Assembly: GCA_902630715.1 (NCBI GenBank)
Contig: CACOVO010000006.1
Span: 1 to 64,000, forward strand
Source: an uncultured SAR86 cluster bacterium
Lineage (GTDB): Bacteria > Pseudomonadota > Gammaproteobacteria > Magnimaribacterales > Magnimaribacteraceae
Length of the DNA stretch: 64,000 nucleotides
Reading direction: 5' to 3'
In this document: piece after piece, positions 28,058 through 36,818 of the stretch
Position numbering within the stretch: position 1 is the stretch's first letter
How the letters are laid out: each line of letters opens with the position of its first letter
Program-made: the position numbers and the translations under genes
Notes under the pieces: model-generated
Told to the model about the DNA's origin: nothing
What the model saw: the letters and a program-made list of their open reading frames with translations, nothing else
Databases searched by the model: none

Positions 28058-28603
28058 ATGACAAAGAAATTTTCTCTGATTTTTTCTTTATTATTCTCTC
28101 TCTTTTCTTGGGCTGAACTTCCTGAGATGGTTATCGCTGAGGAACAAATCCCCGTGGGTATAAGTTTTGTATTTGAAGGAGCGATCAAAGATACAGTCTA
28201 TCCAGTAACTGATTTCGGCGAGGAACATAAATCTGATATCCATATAGAAGTTCTTGCTAATTGGAATGAAAATGCACCAACAGGATCTCCAAAAGATGGC
28301 TTTGTTCCTTATTTGAGGATTAATGCACTGATAATAAATCAAAGATCAAAAGAAGAAAAGTCGATTACTCTGCTCCCACATGTAAATTTGTCAGATAATT
28401 TTCATTACGCCCTCAATACCAAACTTCCCGGAAACAGAAGTGATTTGTATACAGTGAGATTCGGAATTAAGCCACCAAAACCTAGCACGGTAGGGATTCA
28501 TTTTGATTGGAAAGACAAAGTTGGATCAATTTTGCCTGATGAATATAGTTTTGAATATAGAAATCTAAATTTTGAAAAGATTGCTAATTCTAGTAGGAGA
28601 TAG
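28058..28603 (+). CDS. Periplasmic iron-transport protein, P19/Tp34/FetP family
   Basis: A secreted metal-binding protein of about 181 residues. The signal peptide spans 1-19. The P19-type core is visible: SDIHIEVLANW (His62, Glu64), GFVPYLRINALI, LLPHVNL (His108), DNFHYALNTKL (His116), YTVRFGIKPP and GIHFDW (His148). These correspond to the copper and iron ligands of Campylobacter P19, with His108 near the place of a ligand methionine. The ATG at 28058 is chosen because the signal peptide begins there. The upstream Fur box supports a role in ferrous-iron uptake. No FTR1/FetM-type permease partner is adjacent. Confidence 0.8.
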   Translation: MTKKFSLIFSLLFSLFSWAELPEMVIAEEQIPVGISFVFEGAIKDTVYPVTDFGEEHKSDIHIEVLANWNENAPTGSPKDGFVPYLRINALIINQRSKEEKSITLLPHVNLSDNFHYALNTKLPGNRSDLYTVRFGIKPPKPSTVGIHFDWKDKVGSILPDEYSFEYRNLNFEKIANSSRR

Positions 28604-28605
28604 AA

Positions 28606-29601
28606 TTAATTCTTAATTACCACCTTTCCCACAAGTTTTCTCTCAGATAGAAATTCAATAGCTTCTTTAGAATCTTCGAGATCAAATTCCTTACAAATGT
28701 ATGGATTAAAATGGCCTTCTTCACATATCCTGCGAATCTCTAAATTATTCTCTAGTCCTGCTTCTGGGTTTTTTCTTCCAAATTCTCCAGCTCTAACTCC
28801 GATAATAGAAAATCCTTTTATCAGTGCCATGTTTATGGGAAAAGTTGGAATCCGACCACTTGCAAATCCCACTATAAGAATTCTGCCACCCCAATTAATG
28901 CATCTTATTGAATGATCGAATACATCCCCACCAACAGGGTCATAAATTACATCTGCCCCTTTACCTTCTGTAAGATCTTTCACTTCTTCTCTAAATTCAA
29001 CTTTGTCTTCTTTGTGAGTCAACACAATATGGTCTGCACCCCAGATTTTTGTATACTCAAGTTTTTCCACCGAGGTTCCCGTCGCAATAACTTTTGCTCC
29101 AAGATACTTGCCAAGTTGCACTGCTGCCATACCAACTCCGCCTGTTGATCCATGCACTAGAAGTGTTTCATCTTTTTGCAAATTTCCTCTCCTTACCAGA
29201 GAAACGTATGCTGTTAAATAAGCAGTTTGAAAAGCTGCTGCTTGTTGAAATGACAAGTTATTGGGTTTTGGGCTAACTGCTTTTTGATTGAGAACAACAT
29301 AATCAGAAAATGCTCCTTGACCAACCGCACCAAAAGTAACTTCATCTGCAACACTAAAACTTTTAACACTAGCACCAATTTTTTCAATAATACCCGATCC
29401 TTCCATCCCAAGCCCAAACGGTAAGTCAGGCTTGTGTTGATATTTTCCTTGAGTCATAAGGTAATCCGGAAAATTAACAGAGCTAGCCTTAACATTAATT
29501 AGAATTTCATCTGGCCCAGGCTCCGGTATGTCCTTAGTAATTAACTTAACGCCAGACATATCTTCACTCAAGAATTCACATTGAAGTGTTCTCGACTTCA
29601 T
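28606..29601 (-). CDS. Quinone oxidoreductase / zinc-less MDR-family dehydrogenase
   Basis: NAD(P)H-dependent medium-chain reductase of 331 residues. An N-terminal GroES-like domain (SVNFPDYLMTQGKY, FGLGMEGSGII) is followed by a Rossmann domain with HGSTGGVGMAAVQLGKYLG near 148-166. The structural-zinc cysteines are absent, as in NADPH:quinone reductases that act on alpha,beta-unsaturated ketones or enoyl substrates. It starts 1 bp after the GST gene on the same strand, suggesting a joint detoxification unit. Confidence 0.88.
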   Translation of the reverse strand: MKSRTLQCEFLSEDMSGVKLITKDIPEPGPDEILINVKASSVNFPDYLMTQGKYQHKPDLPFGLGMEGSGIIEKIGASVKSFSVADEVTFGAVGQGAFSDYVVLNQKAVSPKPNNLSFQQAAAFQTAYLTAYVSLVRRGNLQKDETLLVHGSTGGVGMAAVQLGKYLGAKVIATGTSVEKLEYTKIWGADHIVLTHKEDKVEFREEVKDLTEGKGADVIYDPVGGDVFDHSIRCINWGGRILIVGFASGRIPTFPINMALIKGFSIIGVRAGEFGRKNPEAGLENNLEIRRICEEGHFNPYICKEFDLEDSKEAIEFLSERKLVGKVVIKN

Positions 29602-29602
29602 C

Positions 29603-30253
29603 TTACTTTTTCAGCTCTTCTGGTCCAGAAGGGCCGGGTCCATCGTATTTATACTCTATTACTTTTTTAAATGCTTCCCTTTCGAAGAGCATATCAGTCC
29701 ATCTCTTTATGTTGGGTTTAAACGCCTGTTCTATACCTAAGCTGCCAGCTAGATAAATTGCATAACTCACACAGATATCAGCAATAGTAAACCTATTGGA
29801 ACATAAATATTCACGGTCATTCAGGGTTGCTTCAAGTAATTTTAATCTTGCAACAAACCACCTTTTATAACCTTCTGCGGCAGCATCTGCTACACCGGGT
29901 TCCTGAAGCGTGTATCTGATAACAACAGTTTGAGGAAAAGTTAAAGTTGCATCAGCATGCGTAAGCCAATTAAGGTATGCTCCGTAATCTTCTTCATCAA
30001 CATTTACCTTCAGGTCTGTTGGTCCGTATTTATCAACAAAATATTGGCTTATTCCAACAGATTCCGTCATCTTTGTATTACCATCAATCATGCAGGGAAT
30101 AGTACCTAGAACATTCACCTCGAGATATTCTGGCTTTAAGAACCTTGGAGGGAATGGCATCATTTCAATTTTGTAATCTAACCCCATTTCTTCAGCTGTC
30201 CAAATTGGTCTTACACCTCTTGAACCTTCTGTACTGTATATCTTTATCGTCAT
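29603..30253 (-). CDS. Glutathione S-transferase
   Basis: A 216-residue thiol-transfer enzyme. The N-terminal thioredoxin-like domain has STEGSRGVRPIWTAEEMGLDYKIE and a TIPCMIDGNTKMTESVGISQYF glutathione-binding region (cis-proline, then Glu-Ser). The all-helical C-terminal domain contains RFTIADICVSYAI, the conserved N-capping box. It is cytoplasmic and is followed by the MDR reductase 1 bp later. The substrate cannot be told from sequence. Confidence 0.88.
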   Translation of the reverse strand: MTIKIYSTEGSRGVRPIWTAEEMGLDYKIEMMPFPPRFLKPEYLEVNVLGTIPCMIDGNTKMTESVGISQYFVDKYGPTDLKVNVDEEDYGAYLNWLTHADATLTFPQTVVIRYTLQEPGVADAAAEGYKRWFVARLKLLEATLNDREYLCSNRFTIADICVSYAIYLAGSLGIEQAFKPNIKRWTDMLFEREAFKKVIEYKYDGPGPSGPEELKK

Positions 30254-30300
30254 AAACTTCCTCAGCGCCTATACTATATTGAAGATATTATTTAGAACAA

Positions 30301-30327
30301 TAAAAAAAAGGGGCTACTAGCCCCTTT
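30301..30327 (-). terminator. Intrinsic terminator
   Basis: The arms AAAGGGGCTA and TAGCCCCTTT (30307-30327) form a perfect ten-base inverted repeat. On the bottom strand it is followed by an eight-T run. It ends the membrane-protein gene at 30338-30769, about ten bases past its stop codon. Confidence 0.9.
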
Positions 30328-30337
30328 ATAAAATCTA

Positions 30338-30769
30338 TTAGCTCTTTTTTGTCATCCAAGTCTGTGACAACTGAATTAACAATATAGACCCAAGGAACAA
30401 TCCTTCAATAAGATTAGGTAACATAGATAAAGGTGCAGCAGGATCTCCTGCATCTAGATGCATTTGCGCATTAGGACTGATCGATGTTCCAGCCTCACTG
30501 AGTTCTTTAAAAGCATTTGCAACACCATTATTGTGCCATTCTAGGTAAGCCCACCAAAACAATACAAAATAAGCAACGCATAAATTAAAAACAGTAACCG
30601 CAATTTTGGAAACGATGTTTGATTCTCCAGAATTATAAATGCCATTAGATAATATGAAACCGACCCAAACAGCAAAAATAGACATAGCTAAAGATACAAC
30701 TAGGGCAGTCATGGCTGTCCAGTGAATAGACCAAATCTGTAATTCCATATCTGTAAATGAAACTTCCAT
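30338..30769 (-). CDS. Small three-helix membrane protein, paralogue A of a divergent pair
   Basis: About 143 residues with hydrophobic segments near 15-42, 54-73 and 110-135. The ATG at 30769 has a GGAGAG ribosome site; the longer reading would use a TTG at 30781. It shares order and motifs with the divergent gene at 30880: MEL/MEVW-SxxW at the start, a membrane-embedded V-G-F/S pair, an AEW/LEW-x-GN/NNG-A segment, and a closing LPNLIEGLFL / VPDALSALFL helix. I do not recognise the family. It has its own terminator and probably its own promoter in the shared intergenic region. Confidence 0.75.
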   Translation of the reverse strand: MEVSFTDMELQIWSIHWTAMTALVVSLAMSIFAVWVGFILSNGIYNSGESNIVSKIAVTVFNLCVAYFVLFWWAYLEWHNNGVANAFKELSEAGTSISPNAQMHLDAGDPAAPLSMLPNLIEGLFLGSILLIQLSQTWMTKKS

Positions 30770-30796
30770 ATCACTCTCCAATAATTATTTAAATTT

Positions 30797-30856
30797 CGAG
30801 ATTAATTCTCCTCATCAATTGTATATGGTTTATTATGAACTTGAGAATAATTCTCA
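30797..30856. promoter_or_regulatory. Two Fur-like palindromes in a divergent intergenic region
   Basis: TGAGAATAATTCTCA at 30842-30856 is a perfect 7-1-7 palindrome, matching the Fur pattern TGANAATNATTNTCA. A second copy at 30797-30811 agrees at 12 of 15 positions and lies nearer the bottom-strand gene. Each site sits 23-30 bp upstream of one start codon. This arrangement suggests the two paralogous genes respond to iron together; another regulator with a similar site cannot be excluded. Confidence 0.6.
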
Positions 30857-30879
30857 TTAAATAAAAAAGGAGAAATGAT

Positions 30880-31287
30880 ATGCCTACTGAAATGGAAGTA
30901 TGGAGTTTATTTTGGTTAGCTACTCTGGCAAATGCAGCTTATTTTGTCGGCTTAGCTTTTTTAATATGGGTCAGCTTTAGGGCAGCAAATATGGCAGGGG
31001 ATTCAGATAACCTCATAGGAAAGATAGTGGTATCCATATTCTGCCTGATTATTGTTTACCAAGTAAATTTCAATTTCGGAGCAGCTGAATGGGTTGGTAA
31101 TGGAATAGCCGGAGTATTCGCAGCTATGCAAGCTCAAGGGACTGAGATTAGCCAAGGAGCGCAAAACTTTATTTCAAATGCCCCTGAACCTGGAGCAGCT
31201 TTCAATTTAGTGCCAGACGCATTAAGTGCTTTATTTTTGCTTTGTATTTTATTTATGCAAATGTTCAACATCTGGATGAAGAAATAA
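30880..31287 (+). CDS. Small three-helix membrane protein, paralogue B of a divergent pair
   Basis: A 135-residue inner-membrane protein with hydrophobic segments near 12-34, 45-64 and 108-131, and a helical, alanine- and glycine-rich loop between the second and third. A strong AAGGAG precedes the ATG by seven bases. It resembles the divergent gene at 30338-30769 across its length. The Fur-like palindrome lies 24 bp upstream and a strong terminator follows. No known family is recognised, so a role in iron-limited growth is inference from the operator only. Confidence 0.75.
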   Translation: MPTEMEVWSLFWLATLANAAYFVGLAFLIWVSFRAANMAGDSDNLIGKIVVSIFCLIIVYQVNFNFGAAEWVGNGIAGVFAAMQAQGTEISQGAQNFISNAPEPGAAFNLVPDALSALFLLCILFMQMFNIWMKK

Positions 31288-31314
31288 AAGTGAAATAATT
31301 CATTTAAATTTAAT

Positions 31315-31346
31315 AAAAGGCGAGGGCATCATCCTCGCCTTTTTTC
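31315..31346 (+). terminator. Intrinsic terminator
   Basis: AAAGGCGAGG and CCTCGCCTTT form a ten-base stem around a seven-base loop, followed by a T run. It lies 28 bp past the stop of the membrane-protein gene at 30880-31287. Confidence 0.9.
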
Positions 31347-31462
31347 TTTGAAAGTTCAATTAAAGCAAACCTTTTTTAAAATTTTGTATTCTTAGAATAT
31401 TAAACAAAATTTGAATTCGTTTAATTGATTTATACTAATGTCATTAATTTTTGGGGAATTTA

Positions 31463-33559
31463 TTGATAAATGTTTTAAACATATTGGGTGTAGTTTTATT
31501 GTTAAGCTTTCTTTCTAGTAATGAAGTAATGGAATATCCAAAGACCAAAAAAGAAGATATCAACGAAAAGATATTTGGCAAAAATATACAAGATCCTTAC
31601 CGTTGGTTAGAAGACTTTACAGATGAAAATGTAATCGAGTGGGTTAATGAGCAGAATAAATTTACAAATGAATTCTTGGAGAATGACTATCAAAAAAAGA
31701 TAAAGAAGGATTTAAAAGATATATGGATCACTGAAGACATAAGTATTCCATTCCGAAGAGGAGATAAAACTTTTTATTTTTTTAGTGATGGAAAAAAACA
31801 GCAAGCCGTTTTAATGATGGAGGATTGTATTAAATGCGATCCTGAAGTCATACTCGATCCTAATGAATTCTCGGAAGATGGCACAGTGTCATTATCAGAT
31901 ATTAGTGTTAGTCCAAATGGCGAATATCTTGCATTTTCTTTATCAGACGGAGGTTCAGATTGGAAAACTTGGAAAGTGCTCGATATAAAAGAAAGAAAAG
32001 AAACCGATGATTTAGTACGATGGTCCAAATTTTCATATGCTACTTGGGAATCTGATAGTTCTGGATTTTATTATCAAAAATATCAACAACCGGATGAAGT
32101 CCTCTCTGATATTAACAGAAGTCCTCAATTGTTTTTCCACAGGCTTGGCGATAAACAAGATGAAGACAAATTAATTTATGAAGATAAAGAGAATCCAGAT
32201 TTTTCCTGGTCTATCAATGTACCAGAAAAAGGCTCATATAGAATCTTATCAATTGGTGAGGGTACAGATGAGAGAAATTTTTTATATATCAGCTTAGATG
32301 GCTCCTCAAATTTTGTACCTGTCATAGACAAATTTGAGGCTACATATCGTTTTCTTGGAGGAAATGAAGATACCTTATGGTTCTTCTCGAATTTAGAAGC
32401 TTCAAATGGAAGAATTTTATCTTTGCAGATAAAAGACGATGGTTTTATTTGGAATGAAGTAGTTCAGGAAAGAAAATTTCCCATTTCAGGAGCCTCGGTT
32501 GTTGGAGATAAGTTAATTATTAACTATCTTGAAGATACCATTTCGAGAGTTGAATTTTTTAACTTAAATGGCGATTTCATAAAAAAATTAGAATTTCAAG
32601 AAGAGGGAACCTTATCTGGCTTTTCAGGAAAATTAGGCAAAAGGCACTCTTTCTTCCAATTCTCTAATTTTATTAATCCTCAAAGTATTTACGAACTAGA
32701 CTTAGATTCACTCGAATTTAAACTTTACTGGAAAAATAAAATTAAGAATCTTGTAATTGAAAATTATGAAACAAAGTTAAATTTTTATGAATCTAAAGAT
32801 GGAACCAAGATACCCATTCATTTGGCTTATGACAAGAGCATTAATATAACTTCAGATACTCCAGTTCTTTTATATGGATATGGAGGCTTTAACATTCCTA
32901 TATTGCCTAATTTCAGTAAGAAGTTTTATATGTGGATTAAATCTGGAGGTGTTTTGGCAATTACAAATCTTCGAGGTGGTTCAGAATATGGCGACAAATG
33001 GCATGAAGAAGGAATGTTACTTAATAAGCAAAATGTATTTGATGATTTTGCATATGCAGCAAAGTATTTGCACTCTTTGAATATTGGTTCTCCGGAGACA
33101 ACTGCTTCAATGGGCGGTTCAAATGGTGGACTACTAGTGGCCGCTACAATGCTTCAATATCCTGAATTATTTAGAGTTGTCATTCCGCAAGTCGGCGTTT
33201 TAGATATGTTGAGATTTCATAAGTTTACAATTGGGTGGGCATGGGAGAGTGACTATGGTGAACCAGAAAAAGAAAAAGACTTCCTTAATTTATTAAGTTA
33301 TTCTCCTTATCACAATATAAAAGATGATTTTTGCTACCCTACAACTTTAATCACAACTTCCTCAAGAGACGACAGAGTAGTTCCAGCTCATTCTTATAAA
33401 TTTGCAGCAAGATTACAGGAGAAACAGTCTTGTGATAATCCCATCCTGCTAAGAGTAGAATCTAGAGCAGGGCATGGCGCAGGAACATCGAAAGATAAAC
33501 AAATTGACGAAATAGCAGATATATTTGGCTATGCATTAAAAGTAATAACAGGTAAATAA
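31463..33559 (+). CDS. Prolyl oligopeptidase (S9A family)
   Basis: Cleaves short peptides after proline. The N-terminal half is a beta-propeller (about 75-420) that gates the active site. The C-terminal alpha/beta-hydrolase domain carries the triad Ser553 (GGSNGG), Asp637 (RDDRVVP) and His671 (RAGHGAG), spaced as in characterised prolyl endopeptidases. The chosen TTG start at 31463 lies six bases after GGGGAA and opens with a hydrophobic stretch (about 3-18) that reads as a signal peptide. A TTG at 31451 is less well placed. The amidohydrolase gene begins 1 bp after the stop. Confidence 0.92.
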   Translation: MINVLNILGVVLLLSFLSSNEVMEYPKTKKEDINEKIFGKNIQDPYRWLEDFTDENVIEWVNEQNKFTNEFLENDYQKKIKKDLKDIWITEDISIPFRRGDKTFYFFSDGKKQQAVLMMEDCIKCDPEVILDPNEFSEDGTVSLSDISVSPNGEYLAFSLSDGGSDWKTWKVLDIKERKETDDLVRWSKFSYATWESDSSGFYYQKYQQPDEVLSDINRSPQLFFHRLGDKQDEDKLIYEDKENPDFSWSINVPEKGSYRILSIGEGTDERNFLYISLDGSSNFVPVIDKFEATYRFLGGNEDTLWFFSNLEASNGRILSLQIKDDGFIWNEVVQERKFPISGASVVGDKLIINYLEDTISRVEFFNLNGDFIKKLEFQEEGTLSGFSGKLGKRHSFFQFSNFINPQSIYELDLDSLEFKLYWKNKIKNLVIENYETKLNFYESKDGTKIPIHLAYDKSINITSDTPVLLYGYGGFNIPILPNFSKKFYMWIKSGGVLAITNLRGGSEYGDKWHEEGMLLNKQNVFDDFAYAAKYLHSLNIGSPETTASMGGSNGGLLVAATMLQYPELFRVVIPQVGVLDMLRFHKFTIGWAWESDYGEPEKEKDFLNLLSYSPYHNIKDDFCYPTTLITTSSRDDRVVPAHSYKFAARLQEKQSCDNPILLRVESRAGHGAGTSKDKQIDEIADIFGYALKVITGK

Positions 33560-33560
33560 T

Positions 33561-34589
33561 ATGGCAAAGATTCATGAAGTAGAAGGTTGGATAGACGGAG
33601 TTGTGGAAGAAATAATTGATCCTGAAAGAGAAATTATCGATCCTCACCATCATCTATGGCATGGTCCAGAAAATCCTCCAGGCATTAAGGACAGTTACAG
33701 ATATCTTTTAGAAGATCTTTGGAATGACACATCCAGTGGTCACAACATAAAAAAAACAGTTTTTATCGACTGCGGTCAAGAATATTTTTCTGACGGCCCG
33801 GAACAATTTAAGCCAGTTGGTGAAACTGAATTTGTCGTAGGTATCGCAAATGAGGCCAAGAAAGACTTATCTAAGGCCCAAATTAGTGGAATAGTTGGTC
33901 ATGCTAATATGATGTTAGGTACCTCTGTGAAGGAAGTTCTCGAAATGCATATTGAAAAAGGTCAGGGTCTTTTTAGAGGAATTCGCCATGCAGGTGGCTG
34001 GGATGAAGACGAAAGGGTTAAAAATGCTCATTCTCATCCTACACCTCATATTTATTTAGAGGAGATGTTTCAGGATGGACTGAGAGAATTAGAAAAACTC
34101 GATATGGTCTTTGATACTTGGCATTATCATAATCAGATTGAAGACCTTACAAAGTTGGCAAAAAACTTACCTGAATTAGTTATTATTCACGACCATTTCG
34201 GTGGTCCGCTTGGAATAGGGCCTTACAAGAATAGAAGGACAGAAATTTTTGATAAATGGAAAGAAGATATTTACGAACTAAGCCAATGTCCCAATGTTTA
34301 TTCGAAACTTGGAGGTCTAGCGATGCCCGTAAATGGCTGGGATTGGCATAAGAGGGCTCTTCCTGCGACTTCCGATGAAATAATCTTTGAACAGCGTGAG
34401 TATTACTTGTATACATTGGAATGCTTTGGCTCTGAAAGGTGTATGTTTGAAAGCAATTTCCCCGTTGATAAACAATCTATCTCCTATCATGTCATTTGGA
34501 ATGCATTCAAAAAACTAACAAAAGACCTAAGCGAGAAAGAAAAACAGGATCTCTTTTATTCAACTGCAAATAAAGTTTATAAATTATAG
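33561..34589 (+). CDS. Amidohydrolase-2-family metal-dependent hydrolase
   Basis: TIM-barrel hydrolase of 342 residues. An HxH-type metal motif opens the barrel (IIDPHHHLWHG near 25-35). Later ligands are suggested by GIRHAGGWD, VIIHDHFGGPLG and a final ESNFPVDK aspartate. Members of this family hydrolyse lactones and amides or decarboxylate aromatic acids; which one applies is not readable here. It is adjacent to the peptidase gene (1-bp gap) and its 3' end overlaps the convergent acyl-CoA dehydrogenase by 6 bp. Confidence 0.82.
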   Translation: MAKIHEVEGWIDGVVEEIIDPEREIIDPHHHLWHGPENPPGIKDSYRYLLEDLWNDTSSGHNIKKTVFIDCGQEYFSDGPEQFKPVGETEFVVGIANEAKKDLSKAQISGIVGHANMMLGTSVKEVLEMHIEKGQGLFRGIRHAGGWDEDERVKNAHSHPTPHIYLEEMFQDGLRELEKLDMVFDTWHYHNQIEDLTKLAKNLPELVIIHDHFGGPLGIGPYKNRRTEIFDKWKEDIYELSQCPNVYSKLGGLAMPVNGWDWHKRALPATSDEIIFEQREYYLYTLECFGSERCMFESNFPVDKQSISYHVIWNAFKKLTKDLSEKEKQDLFYSTANKVYKL

Positions 34590-35726
34590 GCCTAATTGTT
34601 TCACAGTGAGATCTTTCATGATTTCCTTTGATCCGCCGCCAATGGCCATTACTTTTACTTCTCGATATATTCTTTCTACAGCATTACCCCTCAAATAACC
34701 TGCTCCACCAAAAATTTGCATAGCTTCACTAGCTATTGATTCGATACATTCAGAGCAATAAAACTTAATTTTACTTATTTCAGCAACCGGCATTTCACCT
34801 TCATTCATTAACAAAGCAACTTGATTGAGGTAAGCGTCCATAGCATCAATCTTTGCTGACATATCGGCTAGCTTATGTCTTATAACTTGATGTTCTAATA
34901 GCTTTTTTCCAAAGGTTTTTCTTTCTTGACTGTAATTGATGCATTCTTCAAAGCATCTACGAGCCATGCCCAACATTTGGGCTCCCATCATATAGCGCTC
35001 GTAATTAAAATTATTCATAATTGCAAGGAAACCTTTATTCTCTTCTCCCATTAGATTATCTGCAGGTATTCGGCAATTATCGAAGTACAAAGTCGCGGTG
35101 TCAGAAGTCCACCAACCCATCTTTTTATCGATAGCAGATCTTGTAAAGCCTGGGGTATCAGCTTCAACAAAGAATAAAGAAATACCACCCAAGCCTTCTT
35201 TACCTGTTCTTGCTCCAATAACGAAATAAGAAGCTTGCATACCCCCAGTTATGAAAGTTTTAGAACCATTTAGAACCCATTCATTACCATCTTTGATAGC
35301 TGTTGTTTTCATTTGAGCAACATCTGATCCACCACCAGGCTCAGTTATTCCTAGAGAACCACCTTTTTTTCCAGATAATAGATCAGGAAGAGCCTTAGTC
35401 TTAATTCCTTCATTTGCCAACTCACTTAGAGGACCAAGCATGATATTCCTTGAGCCAACGCTCGCAAAAAGGCCACCTGCACTTGTTCTGCCCATTTCTA
35501 CGGAACTGTCTTTTCGCATGAATTGATCATCAAAACCAAGACCTCCATATTTTTCCTCTATGCCGAAACCAAAAACTCCCAACTCACAAACTTTTTCGTT
35601 AATCTCATGTGGATATTTTCCTGCTTCATCCCACTCATCAACATATGGCCAAATTTCATTTTCCAGAAATCTTGCCACCATTTCTCGAAAAGATTTTCGG
35701 TCATCAGTGTCGTACGGATTTCTCAT
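34584..35726 (-). CDS. Acyl-CoA dehydrogenase (first of three)
   Basis: FAD-dependent dehydrogenase of 380 residues that introduces the alpha,beta double bond into acyl-CoA. It has the N-terminal helical domain, a flavin-binding middle strand region (GITEPGGGSDVA near 125-137, FITGGMQASYFVIGAR) and a C-terminal helical domain with QIFGGAGYLRGNAVERIYREVK. It is the most downstream of three bottom-strand genes spaced 1 and 2 bp apart, so all are one operon with adjoining products. Confidence 0.9.
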   Translation of the reverse strand: MRNPYDTDDRKSFREMVARFLENEIWPYVDEWDEAGKYPHEINEKVCELGVFGFGIEEKYGGLGFDDQFMRKDSSVEMGRTSAGGLFASVGSRNIMLGPLSELANEGIKTKALPDLLSGKKGGSLGITEPGGGSDVAQMKTTAIKDGNEWVLNGSKTFITGGMQASYFVIGARTGKEGLGGISLFFVEADTPGFTRSAIDKKMGWWTSDTATLYFDNCRIPADNLMGEENKGFLAIMNNFNYERYMMGAQMLGMARRCFEECINYSQERKTFGKKLLEHQVIRHKLADMSAKIDAMDAYLNQVALLMNEGEMPVAEISKIKFYCSECIESIASEAMQIFGGAGYLRGNAVERIYREVKVMAIGGGSKEIMKDLTVKQLGL

Positions 35727-35727
35727 T

Positions 35728-36816
35728 TTATTGGTCGAACCCCTGCAATCTTCCAGCTTCTTCTCTTATCAACTCGGGAGATCCTAGAAGTTGCCTATTT
35801 AGTCCAATTCTCTTGAACCAATAATGAAGCCCCAGTTCATCAGTAAAGCCCATACCACCATGTACCTCAGTGGCAGTTTTAGAGACTTGTTTACCAACTT
35901 CTGAAACATGCGCTTTGGTTTGACATGCCATTAGTCTTGCTTCTTCGGGAACATTATCTTGACAGTGAGCAGCGTGCCAAATCATTGAATGACATGGTTC
36001 AAGTTCAGCGGCCATTTCTGCACACATGTGCTTAACTGCCTGAAAAGAACCTATGAGTCTTCCAAATTGTTTTCTCTCAAGAGAGTAGGCTACGGACTTA
36101 TTTAACATCACTTGAGCTGCTCCCACAGTATCAGCAGCAATCATCAGCCTTCCAGCATCTAAAACTTTTTCAATTACCGTTTTATCATTTGATCCGGGTA
36201 AAACTTCAGCTTCAACATTTTCCATGACCAATTCTACTGAAACTCTTGTTTTATCAACGGTAACCAATTCTGTTATCTCAATACCTGGATTTGAGCTATC
36301 TAGAAGAAATAACTCACCAGACTTGTTAGCCAATAAATATCCATCGGCATTTTTTCCATCAATCAGGAAAAGACTTCTGCCACTCAGTTTTCCATTAGAA
36401 AATTCTATACCAGCATCTTCTCTGGCTCCTACGTACTCAGAAAGACCAACTCCGATAACACATTCTCCTCCAGCAATTTTTGGAAGCCACATATTTTTCT
36501 GTGCATCGTCACCTGCTAGATTTATTGCAAGTGGAGCCATGATATAAGAACCCGCAAAGGGAACTGGAGCAGTACCAGACCCTAGTGCAGCTGAAACTAC
36601 AGTAGCAAACAACATATTTAGACCTAATCCACCATATTCCTCAGGAATTACTAATCCGCTCAAACCCAGGTCTATGATGCCTCTATGAATCTCATCTGCC
36701 TTTTCAATGTCACCATTAGCAACTGCTTTGATTACATCTAAAGATGCATTGTCTACCAAGAATCTATTAATATTCTCTTCTAAACTTTTTTGCTCCTCTG
36801 ATAATCCGAAATACAT
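35728..36816 (-). CDS. Acyl-CoA dehydrogenase (second of three, divergent partner type)
   Basis: A 362-residue family member that is shorter and more divergent than its neighbours. Its middle domain keeps GVGLSEYVGAR in place of the usual TEPxxGSD flavin loop. The C-terminal signature is HGGMGFTDELGLHYWFKR, resembling partner subunits of heteromeric steroid-side-chain dehydrogenases. It lies 2 bp downstream of the 395-residue dehydrogenase gene. A two-subunit enzyme formed by these adjacent products is plausible and inferred. Confidence 0.88.
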   Translation of the reverse strand: MYFGLSEEQKSLEENINRFLVDNASLDVIKAVANGDIEKADEIHRGIIDLGLSGLVIPEEYGGLGLNMLFATVVSAALGSGTAPVPFAGSYIMAPLAINLAGDDAQKNMWLPKIAGGECVIGVGLSEYVGAREDAGIEFSNGKLSGRSLFLIDGKNADGYLLANKSGELFLLDSSNPGIEITELVTVDKTRVSVELVMENVEAEVLPGSNDKTVIEKVLDAGRLMIAADTVGAAQVMLNKSVAYSLERKQFGRLIGSFQAVKHMCAEMAAELEPCHSMIWHAAHCQDNVPEEARLMACQTKAHVSEVGKQVSKTATEVHGGMGFTDELGLHYWFKRIGLNRQLLGSPELIREEAGRLQGFDQ

Positions 36817-36818
36817 AA

